From contig JAFRSD010000048.1 in NCBI GenBank assembly GCA_017427775.1, positions 1-60,805 of the forward strand: a stretch of 60,805 nucleotides of DNA, read 5' to 3'. The DNA comes from Lachnospiraceae bacterium (lineage in GTDB: Bacteria; Bacillota; Clostridia; Lachnospirales; Lachnospiraceae). Made by a program: the position numbers and the translations under genes. Below, piece after piece: positions 8,375 through 17,500 of the stretch (positions are counted from its first letter, which is position 1; each line of letters opens with the position of its first letter). The notes under the pieces were generated by a model. That model saw only the letters and a program-made list of their open reading frames with translations, was not told where the DNA came from and did not search any database.

Positions 8375-9364
8375 TTGGACGATCGTTTTGACTCTTTGAC
8401 GGAACTGGTAAAAGGACACCGCGTGATCATTCAGACGCATGATTTCCCCGATCCGGATGCCATTGCGACCGCATGCGGACTTCATGAGCTGTTAAAGTGG
8501 CGCGGCATTGATTCGCAGATCTGTTATTACGGACGGATTGAGAAGACCAATACGAAGATGGCGGCCGGAATCCTGGACATTCCGATCTACAATGCGGATG
8601 AGCTGACGGATGTTACGGCGGACGATTACGTTATTACCGTCGACGGCCAGAAGGACAATTCCAATTTTACCGATCTGAAGGGAACGGAAGTGGCCTGTAT
8701 CGATCATCATCCGTATGTGACGACGTACCGGTACAATTTCCTGAAACACCGCATTGTCGGTGCGTGCGCGTCCCTGATCACGGAATGGATCATGGAAAAT
8801 GAGATGCCCGTTTCGACGGAACTCGCGACGCTTCTTTTATACGGGATCAAGATGGATACCCGTAACTTCAGCGCGGGTGTTACCCATTGCGATATCAAGG
8901 CATTTGATTTTTTGATCGAGAAGGCTGACATGAGCCAGATCCACCGGCTTGAGAACTCCTCCCTCGATCTTTCCGATCTGCGCGCTTACGGCGCAGCGAT
9001 CGAGAATATAGCAATTTACGATTCGGTCGGATTTGCCAACATTCCGTTCGAATGCCCGGACGGTCTGATCGCCGCGGTATCGGAGTTTATACTTTCGCTT
9101 GCTTCCGTACGCGTATCAATCGTATATGCGAACCGGAGCGGCGGGCTTAAGTTCTCCGTGCGTTCCGAGAGCAGCCGCATCAATGCGGGAAGGCTGCTCC
9201 ACAATGCCTTAAAAGATATCGGAAACGGCGGCGGTCACGCTACGATGGCCGGCGGCATCGTGTATCCGGAGTTCTTAAGACAGTTCAACGATCGTCACCA
9301 GCGGGAGACGATCATCCGTAACCGGCTTATGCAGGCATACCGCGTGATGATGGAGGATGAGTAA
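8375..9364 (+). CDS. DHH/DHHA1 family phosphoesterase (NrnA-like)
   Basis: 329 residues starting at a TTG that lies 4 bases after the SD-like GAGGTG at 8365-8370. The TTG at 8363, slightly upstream, is an alternative but would remove the RBS. Motifs are THDFPDPDAIA (DHH motif I with its Asp residues), DGQKD, CIDHHP (DHH motif III) and the DHHA1 end GGGHATMAGG. The family includes oligoribonuclease/pAp phosphatase NrnA and cyclic dinucleotide phosphodiesterases. No membrane segments or sensor domains are present, so an oligoribonuclease or pAp phosphatase role is more likely than a GdpP type. Its stop shares a base with the tgt ATG. Confidence 0.88.
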   Translation: MDDRFDSLTELVKGHRVIIQTHDFPDPDAIATACGLHELLKWRGIDSQICYYGRIEKTNTKMAAGILDIPIYNADELTDVTADDYVITVDGQKDNSNFTDLKGTEVACIDHHPYVTTYRYNFLKHRIVGACASLITEWIMENEMPVSTELATLLLYGIKMDTRNFSAGVTHCDIKAFDFLIEKADMSQIHRLENSSLDLSDLRAYGAAIENIAIYDSVGFANIPFECPDGLIAAVSEFILSLASVRVSIVYANRSGGLKFSVRSESSRINAGRLLHNALKDIGNGGGHATMAGGIVYPEFLRQFNDRHQRETIIRNRLMQAYRVMMEDE

Positions 9365-10509
9365 TGTATCGGCTGATTAAGAAGGACGGCAAAGCAAAAC
9401 GCGGCGAGCTGACCACGGTTCACGGAACCGTTCAGACGCCCGTTTTTATGAATGTCGGAACCGTAGCTGCAATTAAAGGAGCCGTATCCTCGATCGATCT
9501 TGCAGGTATCGGAACGCAGATCGAGCTGTGCAATACCTATCATCTGCATGTACGTCCCGGCGATGAGATCGTTGCGCAGATGGGCGGTTTAAACCCGTTC
9601 ATGGGCTGGAACGGCCCGACGCTTACCGATTCGGGCGGATTCCAGGTATTCTCTCTTGCGAAGCTTCGTAAGATCAAAGAAGAGGGCGTAACGTTCCATT
9701 CGCATGTGGACGGAAGGCTCATCTTCATGGGACCGGAGCAGAGCATGCAGATCCAGTCGCACCTTGCTTCGACGATCGCAATGGCATTTGACGAATGTCC
9801 GTCGAGTGTTGCGGAGAGAGCCTATATACAGCAGTCCGTAGACAGGACCACGAGATGGCTCGAACGGTGTAAAACGGAGATGAAGCGGCTTAATTCGCTG
9901 ACGGAGACGATCAATAAGCAGCAGATGCTGTTCGGTATCAACCAGGGCGGCGTTTTCGACGATATCCGTATGGAGCACGCCAAAGTAATCCGTGAGATGG
10001 ACCTTGACGGGTACGCGATCGGCGGACTTGCCGTCGGGGAGACGCATGAGGAAATGTACCGCATCCTCGACTGTACGGTGCCCCTCCTTCCGGACGATAA
10101 GCCGGTATACCTGATGGGCGTCGGAACGCCCGCGAACATTCTCGAAGCCGTAGACCGCGGCGTGGATTTCTTCGACTGCGTATATCCCTCGAGAAACGGC
10201 CGCCACGGACATGCCTATACAAATTTCGGAAAGATCAACCTTCGGAATGAGAAATATAAAACCGACGACCGGCCGATCGAACCGGGTTGTGACTGTCCGG
10301 CCTGCAGAAACCATTCGAGAGCGTACATCCGTCATCTTCTTGTTTCCGGGGAAATGCTCGGCCTTCGATTAATGGTATTGCATAATTTAAGGTTTTATAA
10401 TAGAATGATGGAGGAAATTCGGGAGGCGATCGAACAGGACCGCTACCAGGAATATAAAAAGATGAGACTTGCAGGTTTCGCGGCAGGCGAAGCACAGGCA
10501 GGGGATTGA
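9364..10509 (+). CDS. tgt: tRNA-guanine transglycosylase (queuine tRNA-ribosyltransferase)
   Basis: 381 residues. The enzyme exchanges G34 for the queuosine precursor preQ1 in GUN-anticodon tRNAs. Clear motifs are CNTYHLHVRPG, DSGGFQVFSL with the catalytic Asp, GINQGGVFDDIR, GGLAVGE, and the C-terminal zinc site CDCPAC...H (CDCPACRNHSRAYI), ending LRFYNRMM. Length is normal. It overlaps the DHH gene by one base and is followed 14 bases later by yajC; tgt-yajC is a classic pairing. Confidence 0.97.
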   Translation: MYRLIKKDGKAKRGELTTVHGTVQTPVFMNVGTVAAIKGAVSSIDLAGIGTQIELCNTYHLHVRPGDEIVAQMGGLNPFMGWNGPTLTDSGGFQVFSLAKLRKIKEEGVTFHSHVDGRLIFMGPEQSMQIQSHLASTIAMAFDECPSSVAERAYIQQSVDRTTRWLERCKTEMKRLNSLTETINKQQMLFGINQGGVFDDIRMEHAKVIREMDLDGYAIGGLAVGETHEEMYRILDCTVPLLPDDKPVYLMGVGTPANILEAVDRGVDFFDCVYPSRNGRHGHAYTNFGKINLRNEKYKTDDRPIEPGCDCPACRNHSRAYIRHLLVSGEMLGLRLMVLHNLRFYNRMMEEIREAIEQDRYQEYKKMRLAGFAAGEAQAGD

Positions 10510-10523
10510 AAGGAGTTTAACCT

Positions 10524-10856
10524 ATGAACCCGTTTATTTTCGGAGAGGCTGCTGCGAACAATAACGGCAGCTGGCTCGGAACATTGATCTATGTGGTATT
10601 TTTCGCAGTACTGATCCTTGTTTTCTATTTTATGGTGATCCGTCCGCAGAAGAACGAAGAGAAGAAGCGTAAAGCCCTTCTTGAAACGATCGCGGTAGGC
10701 GACAGCGTTGTTACGACGGCCGGTTTCTACGGCGTTTTGATCGACATGATCGACGAGCAGAACATCGTAGTCGTTGAGTTCGGCAACAATAAGAACTGCC
10801 GTATCCCGATGAAGAAAGCAGCGATCACCGAGGTTGAGAAAGCAACCATTATGTAA
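10524..10856 (+). CDS. yajC: Preprotein translocase subunit YajC
   Basis: 110 residues with one N-terminal membrane helix (LIYVVFFAVLILVFYFMVIRP) followed by the family signature RPQKNEEKKRK and a small cytoplasmic domain (VGDSVVTTAGFYGVL). YajC associates with SecDF and the translocon. The RBS AAAGGAG at 10509-10515 supports the start. In many bacteria secDF follows directly; here secDF is 39 kb away. Confidence 0.96.
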   Translation: MNPFIFGEAAANNNGSWLGTLIYVVFFAVLILVFYFMVIRPQKNEEKKRKALLETIAVGDSVVTTAGFYGVLIDMIDEQNIVVVEFGNNKNCRIPMKKAAITEVEKATIM

Positions 10857-10866
10857 GAACATGAAG

Positions 10867-10892
10867 GAGACTTCTTCGGAAGTCTCTTTTTT
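10867..10892 (+). terminator. Terminator after yajC
   Basis: 8-bp stem GAGACTTC/GAAGTCTC around a TTCG tetraloop, followed by six T. Confidence 0.95.
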
Positions 10893-10921
10893 ATGCCGTA
10901 AGGAAATTCCGTGTATTCCGT

Positions 10922-10943
10922 CATTTTCCTTTAAAGGAAAATG
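10922..10943. promoter_or_regulatory. Perfect 22-bp palindrome upstream of the 6S RNA promoter
   Basis: CATTTTCCTTT followed by its exact reverse complement AAAGGAAAATG. The right end is 14 bases upstream of the 6S -35 box, a position suited to a regulator binding site. The CATTTTCC arm recurs in several other gaps of this window. Confidence 0.6.
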
Positions 10944-10957
10944 CGATAAGGTTTTCG

Positions 10958-10986
10958 TTGCAGAAGGGCTCGTTTTAGGGTATAAT
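10958..10986 (+). promoter_or_regulatory. Promoter of 6S RNA
   Basis: TTGCAG at 10958-10963, 17-base spacer, TATAAT at 10981-10986. Predicted start is near 10993. Confidence 0.85.
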
Positions 10987-10992
10987 AATGAC

Positions 10993-11187
10993 AGGAATCA
11001 TTCCTGGGGTGTACGACAACTCCTGTGTTTTTGAACCTACAACTTTAAAAAGGGATTCCTATATCGCTGAGTGGATGTCAGGCCTCCTTCGAGTGGAAGG
11101 CAGCAAGCTCAGTTGCGGTCACCCACCTAGCTTGTGCTAGGAGTCAAGAAGCAGGAAACGGCATTCCGGGAATAAGTTGGATTCGAT
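10993..11187 (+). ncRNA. ssrS: 6S RNA
   Basis: 6S RNA mimics an open promoter and sequesters sigma-A RNA polymerase in stationary phase. The transcript carries features I know from Clostridial 6S RNAs: GGGGTGT near the 5' end, TTTTTGAACCTACAACTTTA and AAAAGGGATTCCT in the central bubble, GTCAGGCCTCCTTCGAGTGG, GCGGTCACCCACCTAGC, AGGAGTCAAG, and AGCAGGAAACGGCATTCC at the 3' side. The closing stem pairs GGAAT (10994-10998) and TTCCTG (11001-11006) with CAGGAA (11152-11157) and ATTCC (11163-11167). The mature 3' end is not certain; the primary transcript runs to the terminator at 11217. Confidence 0.92.
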
Positions 11188-11217
11188 GGACTTCGCATGA
11201 ACTGCGAAGTCCTTTTT
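11188..11217 (+). terminator. Terminator of 6S RNA
   Basis: 10-bp stem GGACTTCGCA (11188-11197) with TGCGAAGTCC (11203-11212), then five T. Confidence 0.93.
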
Positions 11218-11265
11218 GTATTACATTTGTCGGCGGTGAGAAGCCGTCAGGCAGGAAAGGAAACC

Positions 11266-14200
11266 ATGGCGATACGGTTTGTAATCGGCAGCGTAGGAAG
11301 CGGCAAGACGGAGTGGATGCATCAGGAGATGCTGCGCCTCAGCGAGGAACCGGGGCGTTCCGTATACTGCATTGTTCCCGATCAGGCGACTTTGCAGGCG
11401 CAGAAGGATCTTGTCGCAAAGCAGAAGAACGGCTGCGTCATGAACATCGATATTTTGAGTTTCGGGCGTTTGAAATACCGGCTCGCCGAGGAACTCGGAG
11501 ACTGCTTCCCGCCGGTGCTTGATGATATCGGCAAGAACATGCTCCTTAAAAAAGTGCTTGTTTCCGCTGACGGGAAACTTCAGATTTACCGCGGAAAGCA
11601 TAAGAAAACAGGCTTTTTGGGGGAACTGAAATCGATGATCTCGGAACTCCGGCGGTATCTTGTCGATGCGGGACGGTTAAAGGAACTGAGCGATTCGGAA
11701 GAGGACCCGATCTTACGGGACAAGCTTTCGGATCTTTCGGTCGTGCTTTCGGATTTCCGCGCGCTCCTCGGGGACCGTTACCTGACTGAGGAGGACGTCT
11801 ATTCCGCCATGTGCGTTCCTGTCGAGCGTTCGGTAAAACTCCGCGGGGCAGACCTGTTTTTATACGGTTTCACCGGGTTTACGCCTTCCCAGTTCCTGCT
11901 TCTTCGCAGTCTGATGCGGGTGAGTGGCTCGATGACGATCGCGCTCAGTATGGACCGGAACATGATCGGAGACCGGAACGTTTATGATTCCATATTCCGG
12001 ATGACGGAGAAGACGATCGACGCCGTACGGAAGGTTGCGGACGAGGAACGCATCCCGGAGCTTCCGCCTGTCATCTTTGATAACGAGGAATCAGCAGACG
12101 CTTTGACATTTCTTAAGAATAATCTGTTTCGAAGAAACGGAAAGCATTTCGACGGTAATGTATCCGGCGTATCCGTTCATTCCCTTCCCGCAAGAGCCGA
12201 TGAGATTCGCTTCCTGTTAACTGAGATCGAGCGGCTTGTCCGCTTTGAAGGATACCGCTACCGTGAGATTGCCGTGATCTGCGGTGACGTGCAGGCGTAC
12301 GCGCAGGAGATTGAAGAGGCCGCCGAGACGAGCGGTATCCCGTGCTTTATTGATTATAAGTCCGATCTGATGAACGATCCGCTTGTGGACCTGTTACGGA
12401 GTATCTTTCGCGTTTTTGAGACCGATTTTCGTGCCGATGCGGTTACGCACTATATGAAAAACGTGCTTTCAGGATATCAGTTCGAGGATGCGTGCCTCAT
12501 GGAGAACTATCTGATCGCGAAAGGGATCCGCGGCGCGTCCGCCTATAAGAAGCCGTTCCGCTACACCTATAAGACGCGGCATCAGAATCCGCTCGAGGCC
12601 GCAAACCGCGTGCGGGAGCAGATTGCCGCCGATTTGATCCCGCTTCTTACGGAACTGAAGAGCGCGGACGATGTATCCGCATCCGTCCGTGTATTATATG
12701 AATTTCTGCTGCGCCACGGCTGCGCCGAGAAACTGAACGCGCTGGCCGATGAACTTGAGACCATCCCGGGCCGCAAGGCAGAAGCAAGAAGCTACGAGTA
12801 CCGTAAGATCTATGAGACCGTTCTTACATTCCTCGATCAGATGAATGATCTGATGGGAGATATGAAACTGTCGATGTGGGAGCTTGCGGAAGTGATGGAG
12901 GCAGGCTTTGCCGAACTTAAGCTCGGACGCATTCCGCCCGACCAGGATTCGGTTACCGTCGGCGATGTCAAGCGTTCGCGTCTTGACGGTGTTCGTTGCC
13001 TGTTTCTGCTCGGCGTGAACGAAGGTTCCCTTCCGGGCTGTTCGCAGGGCTCCGGAATCCTTTCGGACAAGGAACGGGAACTGCTTGCCGCGAAGAAAGT
13101 GGAACTCGGCGAACTTCCGAAGGAAAGCCTTCCAACCGAGGAGTTTTATATCTATCTGGCAAGCGCGAAACCGGCCGAGAGGCTTTATGTAAGCTATCAC
13201 AGAACCGGGGATTCAGGCAGGGAAAGTAAGCCGTCGTATGTCATTTACCGTCTAATGGGGCTGCTTCCGAAGCTGGAAATCTGCAATGAGCATACCGACC
13301 GCTCGCTGTTCGGGCAGATCGCGGCGGATCATGCCGGCAAAGCATATCGTAACGCCTGCTCGGACGAGGGAGAGCATACCCTGTTCGATGAGGCGTTAAA
13401 GGAATGGTTTGCGTCTGCGGAAGGAGAGCCATACGCGCCCGAGGAAAAGGAAGAGATGGAAAAGGCCAAGGCAGGCGAACCGTCTCCTCGTGAGATCCCT
13501 GCGGAGCTTGCGCGCCAACTGTACGGAAGCCGTCTTTCGGGCGGCGTTACGATGATGGAACGGTACGCAGGTTGCGCGTTCCGGACCTTCTTAGAGCGCG
13601 GACTCGGACTCGAAGACCGTCAGGTATATGAGGCCGATGCCGCCGATATCGGAAGCTTTATGCACGAGGCTCTGCGCCGGTACAGCGAAGAGGTTAAGGC
13701 GAGCGGGACGACATTCCGCCTCATTTCGGAAGAGGACGCGGCAAAGCTGATGGAGCGTACGGTTGACAGCCTGTTAGCCGAAGAGAAGAACGAAATCTTT
13801 CAGTCCGACAACCGGAATGCCTATACGGCCTACCGGATCCGCGAACTTCTTCTGCATATGACGAAGATGATCCGCGAGCAGCTGAAGGCGGGCCGTTTCG
13901 AACCCGAGGAATTCGAGAAGAAGTATTCGTTCAGCTCGGAATACATGGACCTTTACGGAAGCATCGACCGTGTGGACACCTGCACCGAGGACGGCCGTAA
14001 GCTGATCAAGGTTTCCGATTACAAATCGTCCGTGAAGGATCTTGATTACGGAGAGGTTTATGCCGGAACGAAGGCGCAGCTGCCGGTTTACATGAAGGCG
14101 GTGCTTCGCGAGAATCCCACGGAGAATGTTCCCGCGGCAATGCTTTACGCCTGTCTCGACGATCCGTACGTGAACGCCGATGACGAAGAAAAGGCTGAAG

Positions 14201-14592
14201 CGGCACGAAAGGATGCCATCCGTCCGAAGGGCGTGATCCTTTCCGATACGAAGGTGCTGCAGGCGATTGACAACACGCTGACCGGAGAAGCGAAAGAAAA
14301 ATCCGACGTCGTGATCCTTTCGGACGACAAGATGCTTTCCGTCGACGAAATGAACGCGCTTTCCGATTACGCGGAGCAGCTTCTTACGAAGGAAGCAAAG
14401 GAGATCCTTTCAGGTAACATCATTCAGAATCCGGTGAGGGGCGGTCAGAATCCCGAATGTTTCTACTGCTCGTATTCGGATTTCTGCACGAAGAAGATCA
14501 GGGAAGAGAAGAATTTCCGCGCCATTCCCAAAATGTCCAAGGCGGATTTCTTTCTCAAGCTGGAAGAAGATAAAGGGAACGGAAAATGTTAA
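11266..14592 (+). CDS. addB: ATP-dependent helicase/nuclease subunit AddB
   Basis: 1108 residues from the ATG after AGGAAAGG; the open frame extends upstream to 11197 but without an RBS and into the 6S terminator. AddB with AddA resects double-strand breaks for recombination. Visible are the Walker A motif GSVGSGKTEW near the N-terminus, a degenerate helicase body, the C-terminal RecB-type nuclease motif (KVSDYKSS, about residue 920), and the four iron-sulfur cysteines: one in YAGCAF (about residue 770) and three in CFYCSYSDFC (about 1065-1074). The stop overlaps the addA start by 7 bases. Confidence 0.96.
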   Translation: MAIRFVIGSVGSGKTEWMHQEMLRLSEEPGRSVYCIVPDQATLQAQKDLVAKQKNGCVMNIDILSFGRLKYRLAEELGDCFPPVLDDIGKNMLLKKVLVSADGKLQIYRGKHKKTGFLGELKSMISELRRYLVDAGRLKELSDSEEDPILRDKLSDLSVVLSDFRALLGDRYLTEEDVYSAMCVPVERSVKLRGADLFLYGFTGFTPSQFLLLRSLMRVSGSMTIALSMDRNMIGDRNVYDSIFRMTEKTIDAVRKVADEERIPELPPVIFDNEESADALTFLKNNLFRRNGKHFDGNVSGVSVHSLPARADEIRFLLTEIERLVRFEGYRYREIAVICGDVQAYAQEIEEAAETSGIPCFIDYKSDLMNDPLVDLLRSIFRVFETDFRADAVTHYMKNVLSGYQFEDACLMENYLIAKGIRGASAYKKPFRYTYKTRHQNPLEAANRVREQIAADLIPLLTELKSADDVSASVRVLYEFLLRHGCAEKLNALADELETIPGRKAEARSYEYRKIYETVLTFLDQMNDLMGDMKLSMWELAEVMEAGFAELKLGRIPPDQDSVTVGDVKRSRLDGVRCLFLLGVNEGSLPGCSQGSGILSDKERELLAAKKVELGELPKESLPTEEFYIYLASAKPAERLYVSYHRTGDSGRESKPSYVIYRLMGLLPKLEICNEHTDRSLFGQIAADHAGKAYRNACSDEGEHTLFDEALKEWFASAEGEPYAPEEKEEMEKAKAGEPSPREIPAELARQLYGSRLSGGVTMMERYAGCAFRTFLERGLGLEDRQVYEADAADIGSFMHEALRRYSEEVKASGTTFRLISEEDAAKLMERTVDSLLAEEKNEIFQSDNRNAYTAYRIRELLLHMTKMIREQLKAGRFEPEEFEKKYSFSSEYMDLYGSIDRVDTCTEDGRKLIKVSDYKSSVKDLDYGEVYAGTKAQLPVYMKAVLRENPTENVPAAMLYACLDDPYVNADDEEKAEAARKDAIRPKGVILSDTKVLQAIDNTLTGEAKEKSDVVILSDDKMLSVDEMNALSDYAEQLLTKEAKEILSGNIIQNPVRGGQNPECFYCSYSDFCTKKIREEKNFRAIPKMSKADFFLKLEEDKGNGKC

Positions 14593-17500
14593 AGCTGACG
14601 GATGAACAAAGAAGCGTCGTTGACGCAAAAACTTCAAACATACTGGTTTCGGCTGCTGCAGGTTCCGGCAAGACGGCGGTACTGGTCGAGCGGATCTTAA
14701 AGAAGATACTGTCCGAGTCTGACCCGGTGGATATCGACGAGATTCTGATCGTTACCTTTACGAACGATGCAGCGGCGCAGATGCGCGACCGTATCCGCCG
14801 CGCGATTGACGACCGGCTTTTGAAGGACCCTTACAACAAGCGGCTGCAACGGGAGAGCGACCGGCTGAGCTTCGCAAATATCATGACATTGGACAGTTTC
14901 TGCCAGCATGTCGTAAAGCGGTATTTTCATCAGCTCGATATCGATCCCGGATTCGGAATCCTCGATGATACCGATAAGAATCTCTTACTGAACCGCGCGA
15001 TCACCGAAACGATCGAAGCAAAGCATGAAGACGGAGATGCGGCGTTCTTCCAAATGTTAGATGCCTATTCGGGCAGCAAGGACGACGCACGCATCATAGA
15101 GCTGATCGCAAAGGTCGATGATTTCGCGCAAAGCCATCCTTTTCCGGAAGAATGGATCCGTGACTCGGTAGCGAAGATTGAGAAGATCAAGACGGAAGAG
15201 GACCTTCTTATCTCGGATTTCGCGCAGTCGGAATATGCAATCTTAAAGACGCTTTATGAGTCGCTTTATGCGTCTTCAAGCGCCCTTTTAGAAGAATGCG
15301 ATCGTCCCGGAGGGCCGTTTTACTATAAAGACGCGATTGTAAGGGATACGGCGTTTTGCGAATCCGTTTCTCACGCAAAAAGTCTTCGCGAGATGATTCT
15401 TTACGCGCAGGATTATTATGCGGGCAATACGGGGATCGGCCGCCCGAGAAAGGGCCCCGAGGTATATCCGGAACTGAAAGATTATGTAAAAGGCGTCCGT
15501 GACCGGATCAAACATGCATTTGACGACACCGTCAAATGCTATGCCGACGAGAATTATGTTTCGAAGATGACGGCAAATGTGCGTCAGTGCGCCGACCAGC
15601 TCCGCGAATTATGCGAGCTGACGATTGCCTGCCGCAAAACATACCGTGCGCTGATGGACGATCAGAATGCGTATGATTTTCAGGAGATCGCCCATATGAC
15701 GCTTGCGGTTCTCCTCAAAAAAGAGGACGGTAACATCGTTTACACGGATGCGGCGAGACAGTACCGCCGGTCCTTCCGCGAGATCATGGTCGACGAATAC
15801 CAGGATTCGAACCTTGTGCAGGAGATGTTTTTAAAGGCAATCTCCCGGGAAGACGAAGGGCAGCCGAACATTTTCATGGTCGGCGACATCAAGCAGAGCA
15901 TTTACAAGTTCCGTATGGCGAAGCCCGAACTTTTCATGGAAAAATACGACACCTATTCGGCCGATCCCGACAGTCTTAACCGGCTGATCATCTTAAATAA
16001 AAACTTCCGAAGCCGCGAGACAATCCTGAACGGCGTTAACCGCATTTTTAAAAAGATCATGCAGAAGCCGGTCGGCGGCGTCGTTTATGATGAACAGGCC
16101 GAACTGAAGACCGGAGCGGACTATAAGATCAAGTTGAGCGACGAGTCGGCTGCGAACGAGTATATTCTTGTCGACCGGAACGCCGTTAACGATGAACAGG
16201 CAGCGATGACGGGCGCCCTTGTGAAACGCGTGAAGGAACTGACCGACCCGATCTGCGGCTTTCAGGTGCAGGACGATAACGGTTTTCATATTGCGGGATA
16301 CCGTGACATCGCGGTCCTCTTTAAGAAGTCTACCGGATTGATGCAGCCTTCGATCGAGGCGCTTCTTGCTGCCGGAATCCCCGCGTATGCGGCGGATATG
16401 AAGGGGTACTTCGACTGTACGGAAGTCCGTAACGTATTGAATTTCCTGAAGATTTTAGATAATCCGTATTCGGATATCCCGTTCCACGCGGTATTGAAGA
16501 GCCCGATGGGCGGTTTTACTTACGAAGAGCTGGCGCTTCTTTCGATTTACGCGAAGGAGCAGGCAAAGGGCGGGCACACCGAGTATGCGATGACGCTCCT
16601 TCGTAAGCTGTGCGGGCAGGAATTTGTCACGGAGGCGATGAAACCGGTCCGCGACAAAGGAGAAGCATTCCTCATGCTGTACGATTCGCTGAAGGAGAAG
16701 TGCGCCTATCTGTCGGTGCCGGAGCTGCTGACCGAACTGTACCGTGAAAGCGGGTACCTTTCCTATGTTTCGATGATGCCCGCCGGTTCCATCAGGGAAC
16801 GAAATCTCAACGTGCTTGTGGAGAAAGCCAAGGCATTTTCCGCGGGTATCTATACCGAACTGAACGACTTCGTCCGCTACATCGATGACATGAAAAAATA
16901 CGACGTCAAAGCGGACGGCACGACGAGCGACGCCGGCAACGCGATCCGTTTCATGACGATCCATAAGAGCAAGGGACTCGAGTATCCGATCGTATTTGTC
17001 ATCGATATGGAAAAGGATCTCGCGGGACGGCAGGATAACGCGCCGCTAAAACTCCATGCGGAGCTGGGAATCGGACCGATGGCGATCTACCCGCAGTACC
17101 GGTACCGGACGAAGAGTTTTCCGTTCGAGGCGGTTGTTAACCGCAATAAGATTGACGAACAGGGCGAAGCATTAAGGCTTTTATACGTTGCGATGACGAG
17201 AGCTAAGGAGAAGCTGATCCTTCTCGGCGGGTTCCTTGAAAAAGACTGGGATAAGCTCACGGATGCAATCCCGAAGGCGGGAGAACCGCTTTCATTCGGC
17301 CGGATCAAGGGCGCGGCATCTTATCAGAAACTGCTTCTGCCTGCGATTCTGGCAGAGGCGGACGACCCCGCAAGTATCAAGAAGTGTGATCTGATGAAGC
17401 AGTGCACGGAGACTCCTTCAGAGGATCCTGACGGAGACGGAAACGCACTGCAGAGCGGTGACGGAGAGGTCGGGGCGCAGACCACGGACGGTAAAACAGG

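Noticed and set aside
11197-11265. N-terminal extension of AddB
   Set aside because: It overlaps the 6S RNA terminator and has no RBS; the ATG at 11266 has a good one and begins the family-typical sequence.
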